The translations under genes and the position numbers were made by a program. The notes beneath the pieces are model-generated. The model saw only the letters and a program-made list of their open reading frames with translations, was not told the DNA's origin and did not search any database. This document shows positions 7,839 through 12,504 of a stretch of 12,504 bases of DNA, one piece after another. The stretch covers positions 1 to 12,504 of the forward strand of contig CAJULM010000060.1 in the NCBI GenBank assembly GCA_910587285.1. The letters run 5' to 3'. The DNA comes from an uncultured Oscillospiraceae bacterium. GTDB taxonomy: Bacteria; Bacillota; Clostridia; Oscillospirales; Oscillospiraceae. Positions within the stretch are counted from its first letter, which is position 1. Every line of letters begins with the position of its first letter.

Positions 7839-8981
7839 CTATATCGGTCCGGCCTCCAACCCCTCGTTCATCAGGGCCTCCACCCCCGCCTCCGTACAAG
7901 GGGGATAGAATTCGGTATTCCACTGGTGTCCAAGCTTCAGCAATTCCCCATCCGTATACAGCCGGAACGGAATAGGCTCCTCCAGCGCGTACATGGAGTC
8001 GGGCAGCAGATGGCGGTAGCCCTCCGGCGTTGCCACAATGAGCCACAGGCCCGTGGAGCCGCTCACCGGCTCTACCTCGATTGCGCACTGCCGGCACAGG
8101 TACTCCATGGCCACGAGCAGGCCAAAGTCGGCGGCGGGCTCGCCGGACAGCGCGCCCAGCGCCAGAGGCGTCCCATGATAGTCCGGCCCTCCGCTGGCCT
8201 CCCGGACGATGGCTGCCAGCTCCTCCACCGTGTAGCTCTCCCCGGCAGGCGGGTTGGCCTCCAGCAGGGCGGAGGCCGCGCTCTCCAGCTGCTGGGCGTA
8301 CTCCTGCTCCTCCTGCGCCACCTCTGCGGCGCCAACGGACCAGCCCAGCTTCACCTCCACCACCCGCCGGGCGCCCGTCTCGGGGTAAAAGGAGATTTTT
8401 GTCGTGTTGATGTCGTGGTGATGGAACAGCTCTGGCGCGCTCATGCAGGCCAGAATCAGCAGCTCCTCCACCAGCTCCCGGTCCCCGGAAAAGTAGGAGG
8501 CCAGAAAGATTGCCGACTCCTGCTGCTCCGTCACCAGCCGGGACAACTCCTGACGCACGCCGGACAGCCCGGTGACTTCCGGGATCTCCTCCATCTCCTG
8601 GGCGCTGCGGGAATAGAAGATGGTCAGCTCCACCTCGTAATAGGTGAGGATGCGGGTGCTCTCAAAATTCAGCGTGCGCACGGCAAAGGCCCCGATGGGG
8701 TCCTGCAGCACCGCCTGCCGGGCGGCGGACAGGTCCGCCTCCACATCTCCCGCGTAATTGTACAGCCGGATGGTGCCGTCGGTGTGGCGACCGTTCACAA
8801 AATAGAGCATGGAATTGACGAGTCCCTGATAGGTCTCCGCCCGAAGGATGGACTCGTCCTCCTCCACAGCGTAGTCCACGTGGGTGGTGGAGGACGCATG
8901 GCCACGCTCCAGCATAGCCGCGCAGCCGCTGAGCGGCAGCAGGGTCAGACACAATAGCATGGCCGCTATTTGTTTTTTCAC
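7839..8981 (-). CDS. Predicted lipoprotein of unknown function
   Basis: I do not recognise a characterised function. The 380-residue product begins with a lipoprotein signal: basic KK, a hydrophobic stretch (IAAMLLCLTLLPL) and a lipobox LSGC with Cys about residue 20, so it should be anchored outside the membrane. The mature part is largely alpha/beta and acidic, with no further membrane segment. It resembles lipoproteins I associate with Oscillospiraceae genomes, but that is recollection only. The GTG at 8981 is chosen because AAAGGGG lies 7 nt upstream; a TTG one codon earlier sits too close. The gene follows the parS site and is terminated by the hairpin at 7765. Its promoter was not found; it may be transcribed from the topoisomerase-yitT unit. 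Confidence 0.85.
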   Translation of the reverse strand: MKKQIAAMLLCLTLLPLSGCAAMLERGHASSTTHVDYAVEEDESILRAETYQGLVNSMLYFVNGRHTDGTIRLYNYAGDVEADLSAARQAVLQDPIGAFAVRTLNFESTRILTYYEVELTIFYSRSAQEMEEIPEVTGLSGVRQELSRLVTEQQESAIFLASYFSGDRELVEELLILACMSAPELFHHHDINTTKISFYPETGARRVVEVKLGWSVGAAEVAQEEQEYAQQLESAASALLEANPPAGESYTVEELAAIVREASGGPDYHGTPLALGALSGEPAADFGLLVAMEYLCRQCAIEVEPVSGSTGLWLIVATPEGYRHLLPDSMYALEEPIPFRLYTDGELLKLGHQWNTEFYPPCTEAGVEALMNEGLEAGPI

Positions 8982-9005
8982 CAAACCACCCCTTTATCAA
9001 ACTTG

Positions 9006-9021
9006 TGTTTCACGTGAAACA
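9006..9021. promoter_or_regulatory. parS centromere-like site
   Basis: TGTTTCACGTGAAACA is a perfect 16-bp palindrome. It differs by one base from the B. subtilis site TGTTCCACGTGAAACA and fits the widely conserved ParB/Spo0J-binding consensus TGTTNCACGTGAAACA. It lies in the 146-bp gap between the yitT and lipoprotein genes, 25 bp before the latter's start. parS sites normally cluster near the replication origin, where ParB-CTP loads and recruits SMC. Its presence suggests this window is origin-proximal. Confidence 0.9.
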
Positions 9022-9127
9022 TGGAACGATACGAAGCTTGCGGCGGCTCCACAGTCCCACTGCGTGGGCCCTGGGCTTTTGTCCTCGCTCCAGTCCATCC
9101 GGGGCGGCGCGCCTACGCTCGCGCTTC

Positions 9128-9993
9128 TTATAAATCATCCTTCTTATAATCCCGGAAGCCCTCGCCCAGCACCTCGTGGGCGTCGCACACGATGAGAAAC
9201 GCCGCCGGGTCCACCCCCTTCACCGCCTGCTTGATGGCGGTAATCTCCCGCTGCTTAAACGCGCACATCAGCACATCCTTTTCCGCCCCTGTGTAGGCGC
9301 CCTGTCCGTGGAGAACCGTCACCCCCCGGTCCAAGTCCTTCACCAGCACGTCGGATATCTCCTTATTTTTATCGCTGATGATATAGGCCACCTTGGCGTT
9401 ATCCATGCCGTAAAGCACACCGTCCATAACGATAGAGCAGATATACAGTGCCACCAGGCCATACATGGCCGCCTTCAGCGTTCCAAACACCGCCGCCACC
9501 GCCAGAATCACCGCCAGGTCAATGCCCATGAGCAGCCTGCCCATGGGCAGCCAGCTCAGCTTCAGCTTCAGCAGACGGGCGATCAGGTCCGTGCCGCCGG
9601 TGGTGGCCCCCTGCTGGAATACCAAGCCTAAAGACAGCCCCATCAGCACCCCGCCGAAATACAGGCCAGCATAGGGTCCATGGGCTGCCAATCGTGCAGC
9701 GGGGTGAGCACGTCGATGAACACAGAGGAGATAAACATGGCGTATAGCGACGACACCAGCAGATGTCCGCCAATTAGCCTCCACCCCAGCAGAAACAGCG
9801 GAATATTCAATAGAATTACCGTAACGCCGATGGGCAGGACGGGAATCAGATAATTGATAATCTGGGCCACGCCGGTAATGCCGCCAAATGCAATGCCATT
9901 AGGGGCATAGCACCACACAAAGCCCAAAGCATAGCACGCGGAGGCCAGGGTAATCATAAGGGTGGGAAACAGCGTCTTTTTTACATGGGACAC
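9128..9993 (-). pseudogene. YitT-family membrane protein, frameshifted
   Basis: The N-terminal part (start at 9993 or 9999) has membrane helices beginning TLFPTLMITLASACYALGF and APNGIAFGGITGVAQII, typical of YitT (DUF161) proteins. Its frame runs through LACISAGC to a stop at 9643. The family sequence continues in another frame from about 9660 with FGGVLMGLSLGLVFQQGATT. It ends with the C-terminal DUF2179-type domain (VAYIISDKNKEISDVL... to the stop at 9128). Restoring one T next to the run at 9657-9659 would give the expected LACIFGGVLMG join and about 288 residues, the normal family length. This is one missing base: a recent mutation or a sequencing error. GTG at 9993 has AAGGAGG 9 nt upstream; TTG at 9999 has only 3 nt. 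It starts 33 nt after the topoisomerase gene, probably in one operon. Confidence 0.88.
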
Positions 9994-10025
9994 GGCCAAT
10001 GGCCTCCTTGCATTTTATATTGTTA

Positions 10026-12290
10026 TCACAGCGGCTCGCCGCTGATCGTCATCTGCTTCTCTCCCCGGTCCTCCTCCTTGAGAAGCGCTCCGGCAGCGGG
10101 CAGCGAGCGGGCACGGTAGCGGGCTGCGTTGACAATGGGAGTGGCGGACAAGGGCTTCGCCCACTCCACCCGGTGCTTGGCTTTCACCGCCATCACCCCC
10201 ACCCCCTGGGTATTCCGGGTGGTCTTGGGCGTCAGAGAGGCGGTGTGGAACACCACACACCGCCCATCGGTGGTCCCCACGGCCATCTCCTGGTCCTCCG
10301 GGAGCAGGCAGGCGGACACCAGCGGGAACTTGTCCGAATAGGCGCCAGTGAGCTTACGCCGCCGTGTCTGGGTCTGATAGGCGGACAGCTCCACCCGCGC
10401 CGCCTTTCCATTTTCAAAGAAGAACAGCACGTGAGCGCTGTAGTCCCCCGGCGCACAGGCCCACACAAACTTCTCCTCGGCATCCATCCCCAGCTTGGTG
10501 GGCAGATAGTCGCCCAAAACGCTGGCTTTGGCATCGTCAAAGTCGCTCAGGCGGGTCTTGTAGCACTGCTGCCTATCGGTGAACACCAGCAGCTCGTCCC
10601 GGTTCGTGCCCTCCCACTGAAGGAATGGTCCGTCCCCCTCCTTATACTTCTGCTCTCCGCTCATGCGCAGAGACTGGGGGGTGATTTTCTTGAAGTACCC
10701 CTCCCTCGAGATGAACACGTTCACCGGATAGGTGGGGACCTCCTCCACTGCGGCGGCCTGGGCCTCCAGCCCCTGCTGGTACTCGTAGACGATCTCTGTG
10801 CGCCGGGGCACGTCGAACTTCTTTTTCACGTTTTTCAGCTCGTCCGTGATGATGCCCTTAATCCGGCCGGGGGAGTTGATGATGTCCTTCAGGTCGGCGA
10901 TCTCCTCCTCCAAGCTGGCGGTTTCCTCCACCCGTTTGAGGATGTATTCCTTGTTGATATTGCGCAGCCGGATGTCCGCCACATACTCCGCCTGGACCTG
11001 GTCGATGCCGAAGCCGATGATCAGGTTGGGCACCACCTCGGCCTCCTCCTCCGTCTCCCGGATGATGCGGATGGCCTTGTCGATATCCAGCAGGATGCGC
11101 TTGAGGCCGCGGAGCAGGTGGAGCTTCTCCTCCTTTTTCTTGCAGATGTGGTACGTGCGCCGGCGCACCCCGTCCATCCGCCAGGCGGTCCACTCCCCCA
11201 AAATCTCCCCCACCCCCATCACCCGGGGCATTCCGGCGATGAGGATGTTAAAATTACAGGAGAAGGTGTCCTGAAGGGGGGTCATCTGATACAGCCGAGC
11301 CATGAGCTTATCAGGGTCGGTGCCCCGCTTCAGGTCGATGGCCAGCTTCAGGCCATTCAGGTCGGTCTCGTCCCGCATATCGGAGATTTCCTTGATTTTT
11401 CCCGCCTTCACCAGCTCGGCCACCTTGTCCAGAATGGCCTCCACGGTGGTGGAATAGGGAATCTCATAAATTTCAATGAGGTTGTCTTCCTTCACGTACC
11501 GCCACTTGGCCCGCAGCCTGATGGGACCCCGGCCCGTGCGGTAGACCTCCGCCAGCGCTGCTCCATCGTACAAAAGCTGCCCCCCGGTGGAAAAGTCCGG
11601 AGCCTTTAAAATGCCCAGCAGGTCCACGTCAGGGTCCTTGAGGTATGCGATGGCCGCGTCGCACACCTCGCCCAAATTGAACCCGCACAGGTTGGATGCC
11701 ATGCCCACGGCGATGCCCTGGTTGGCACTCACCAGCACGTTGGGGAAGGTGGTGGGCAGCAAGGTGGGCTCGGTGAGCTTCCCGTCGTAGTTGGGGACGA
11801 AGTCCACCGCGTCCTGGTCGATATCCCGGAACAGCTCCTGACAGATGGGGTCTAAGCGCACCTCGGTGTACCGGGAGGCGGCCCAGGCCATGTCCCGGGA
11901 GTACACCTTGCCGAAATTGCCCTTGGAGTCCACCAGGGGATGGAGCAGGGCCCCGTACCCCCGGCTGAGGCGCACCATGGTGTCGTAGATGGCCGCGTCT
12001 CCGTGGGGGTTGAGCTTCATGGTGGCCCCCACCACGTTGGCGGACTTGGTGCGGGGCTTGGTGAGCAAACCCATGTCGTACATGGTGTACAGCAGCTTTC
12101 GGTGGGAGGGCTTAAAGCCGTCGATCTCCGGAATGGCCCGGGAGACAATCACCGACATGGCATAGGGCATATAGTTCAGCTCCAGCGTCTGGGTGATGGG
12201 CTGCTCCAACACCTGGGCCCGAAGGCCCAGGACGTTGGGGTTGTTCACTTTTTTGGGTCCCTGCTGTTCGGGGGTCTTCTTCTTAGCCAA
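10026..12290 (-). CDS. DNA topoisomerase type IIA subunit A (ParC/GyrA-like)
   Basis: The DNA cleavage and religation subunit of a topoisomerase IV or gyrase-like enzyme, working with an ATPase B subunit. The 754-residue product is shorter than B. subtilis GyrA (821) or ParC (806). The catalytic tyrosine is Tyr141 in AASRYTE, preceded by the conserved winged-helix region (KPSHRKLLY, NPHGDAAIYDT). A coiled coil (about residues 400-490) and a beta-pinwheel domain follow. No canonical QRRGGKG GyrA box is visible, favouring a topoisomerase IV-like decatenase over a supercoiling gyrase; hence no firm symbol. In the quinolone-determining region the usual Ser (GyrA Ser83) is Ala99 while Asp103 is kept. 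The start is TTG (12290) with AAGGA 9 nt upstream. The yitT gene follows without a terminator. Confidence 0.9.
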   Translation of the reverse strand: MAKKKTPEQQGPKKVNNPNVLGLRAQVLEQPITQTLELNYMPYAMSVIVSRAIPEIDGFKPSHRKLLYTMYDMGLLTKPRTKSANVVGATMKLNPHGDAAIYDTMVRLSRGYGALLHPLVDSKGNFGKVYSRDMAWAASRYTEVRLDPICQELFRDIDQDAVDFVPNYDGKLTEPTLLPTTFPNVLVSANQGIAVGMASNLCGFNLGEVCDAAIAYLKDPDVDLLGILKAPDFSTGGQLLYDGAALAEVYRTGRGPIRLRAKWRYVKEDNLIEIYEIPYSTTVEAILDKVAELVKAGKIKEISDMRDETDLNGLKLAIDLKRGTDPDKLMARLYQMTPLQDTFSCNFNILIAGMPRVMGVGEILGEWTAWRMDGVRRRTYHICKKKEEKLHLLRGLKRILLDIDKAIRIIRETEEEAEVVPNLIIGFGIDQVQAEYVADIRLRNINKEYILKRVEETASLEEEIADLKDIINSPGRIKGIITDELKNVKKKFDVPRRTEIVYEYQQGLEAQAAAVEEVPTYPVNVFISREGYFKKITPQSLRMSGEQKYKEGDGPFLQWEGTNRDELLVFTDRQQCYKTRLSDFDDAKASVLGDYLPTKLGMDAEEKFVWACAPGDYSAHVLFFFENGKAARVELSAYQTQTRRRKLTGAYSDKFPLVSACLLPEDQEMAVGTTDGRCVVFHTASLTPKTTRNTQGVGVMAVKAKHRVEWAKPLSATPIVNAARYRARSLPAAGALLKEEDRGEKQMTISGEPL

Positions 12291-12321
12291 TGGGATCAGT
12301 CCTTAATTTCAAGTTTGCGCT

Positions 12322-12504
12322 TCAGTCCTCCAAAACGCTCTGGAGCAGTTGCTGGGCGGTGACGCCGGGGACGGGGATGACGCCTGTCTCAAACAGGGTG
12401 TCGTCCAGGATGTTATAATTCTTGTCCGCGGCAATCATACGGTAAGAGGCGCCTCTATTGGTCTCCCAGATATCCTTATCCAAAACATCGTTGCGGGCCC
12501 ACCA
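12322..12504 (-). CDS. C-terminal 60 residues of an unrecognised protein (partial)
   Basis: An open frame enters from the right edge and stops with TGA at 12322-12324, giving 60 residues beginning WWARNDVLDKDIWETN and ending VTAQQLLQSVLED. Codon use resembles the neighbouring genes. The tail contains GVIPVPGVTAQQLL. It does not look like the end of a GyrB/ParE subunit, which one might expect next to the topoisomerase A gene. It ends 31 nt before the topoisomerase start with no terminator, so it may be co-transcribed. I cannot assign a family from this fragment. Confidence 0.7.
   Translation of the reverse strand, partial: WWARNDVLDKDIWETNRGASYRMIAADKNYNILDDTLFETGVIPVPGVTAQQLLQSVLED

Noticed and set aside
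7767..8957. A 396-codon plus-strand open frame over the lipoprotein gene
   Set aside because: Antisense shadow; the minus-strand gene has a lipobox, ribosome site and start, this has none.
9999..11609. A 536-codon plus-strand open frame over the topoisomerase gene
   Set aside because: Antisense shadow of the type IIA topoisomerase gene, which has clear catalytic motifs.
10026..12290. Calling the topoisomerase gene gyrA outright
   Set aside because: No QRRGGKG GyrA box, short length and no adjacent gyrB visible; the ParC/GyrA-like description is safer.

Overview
The window looks like chromosome from a high-GC, spore-forming member of the Firmicutes, most likely the gut Clostridia around Oscillospirales (Flavonifractor or Intestinimonas type). 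The grounds are an intact spoIIAA-spoIIAB-sigF forespore sigma-factor operon, a T-box leader on valS, a Clostridia-type ~750-residue topoisomerase A subunit, strong Shine-Dalgarno sites and GC-rich codon use. The genus is an inference. No rRNA, tRNA, CRISPR array or insertion sequence was found.

Layout, plus strand: 1-244 is AT-rich and non-coding, with two copies of a TGTCAAA/TTTGACA palindrome. A near-consensus sigma-A promoter (245-273) then drives a valine T-box leader (about 281-530) and valS (549-3206). A strong hairpin terminator (3263-3306) separates valS from the spoIIA operon (3325-4801). That operon ends at a terminator that appears bidirectional (4801-4838).

Layout, minus strand, read from high to low coordinate: a partial unrecognised gene (12504-12322), a ParC/GyrA-like topoisomerase subunit (12290-10026), a YitT-family membrane protein whose frame is broken by an apparent one-base loss near 9657 (9993-9128), an intergenic parS site (9006-9021), a lipoprotein of unknown function (8981-7839), glnS (7739-6051), a YbaK/EbsC-family deacylase (5995-5522), a 3'-end remnant of a second glnS (5506-5399), and a streptothricin-acetyltransferase-like GNAT (5382-4852).

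Three strands of biology meet here. Translation quality is represented by valS, glnS and the ybaK-family gene, with valS under tRNA-Val control. Sporulation is represented by the SpoIIAA/SpoIIAB/SigF partner-switching module. Chromosome topology and segregation are represented by the topoisomerase subunit and parS, which suggests an origin-proximal position.

The most unusual signals are: (i) a 104-bp direct repeat of the glnS 3' end flanking ybaK, whose differences from the intact gene are almost all synonymous, suggesting that two diverged functional glnS alleles recombined; (ii) the parS palindrome just upstream of the lipoprotein gene; (iii) a frameshifted yitT; (iv) a glnS promoter whose transcript would start inside a terminator-like hairpin; (v) the paired palindromes at the left end. 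I did not find convincing evidence of a wholly new multi-gene system.
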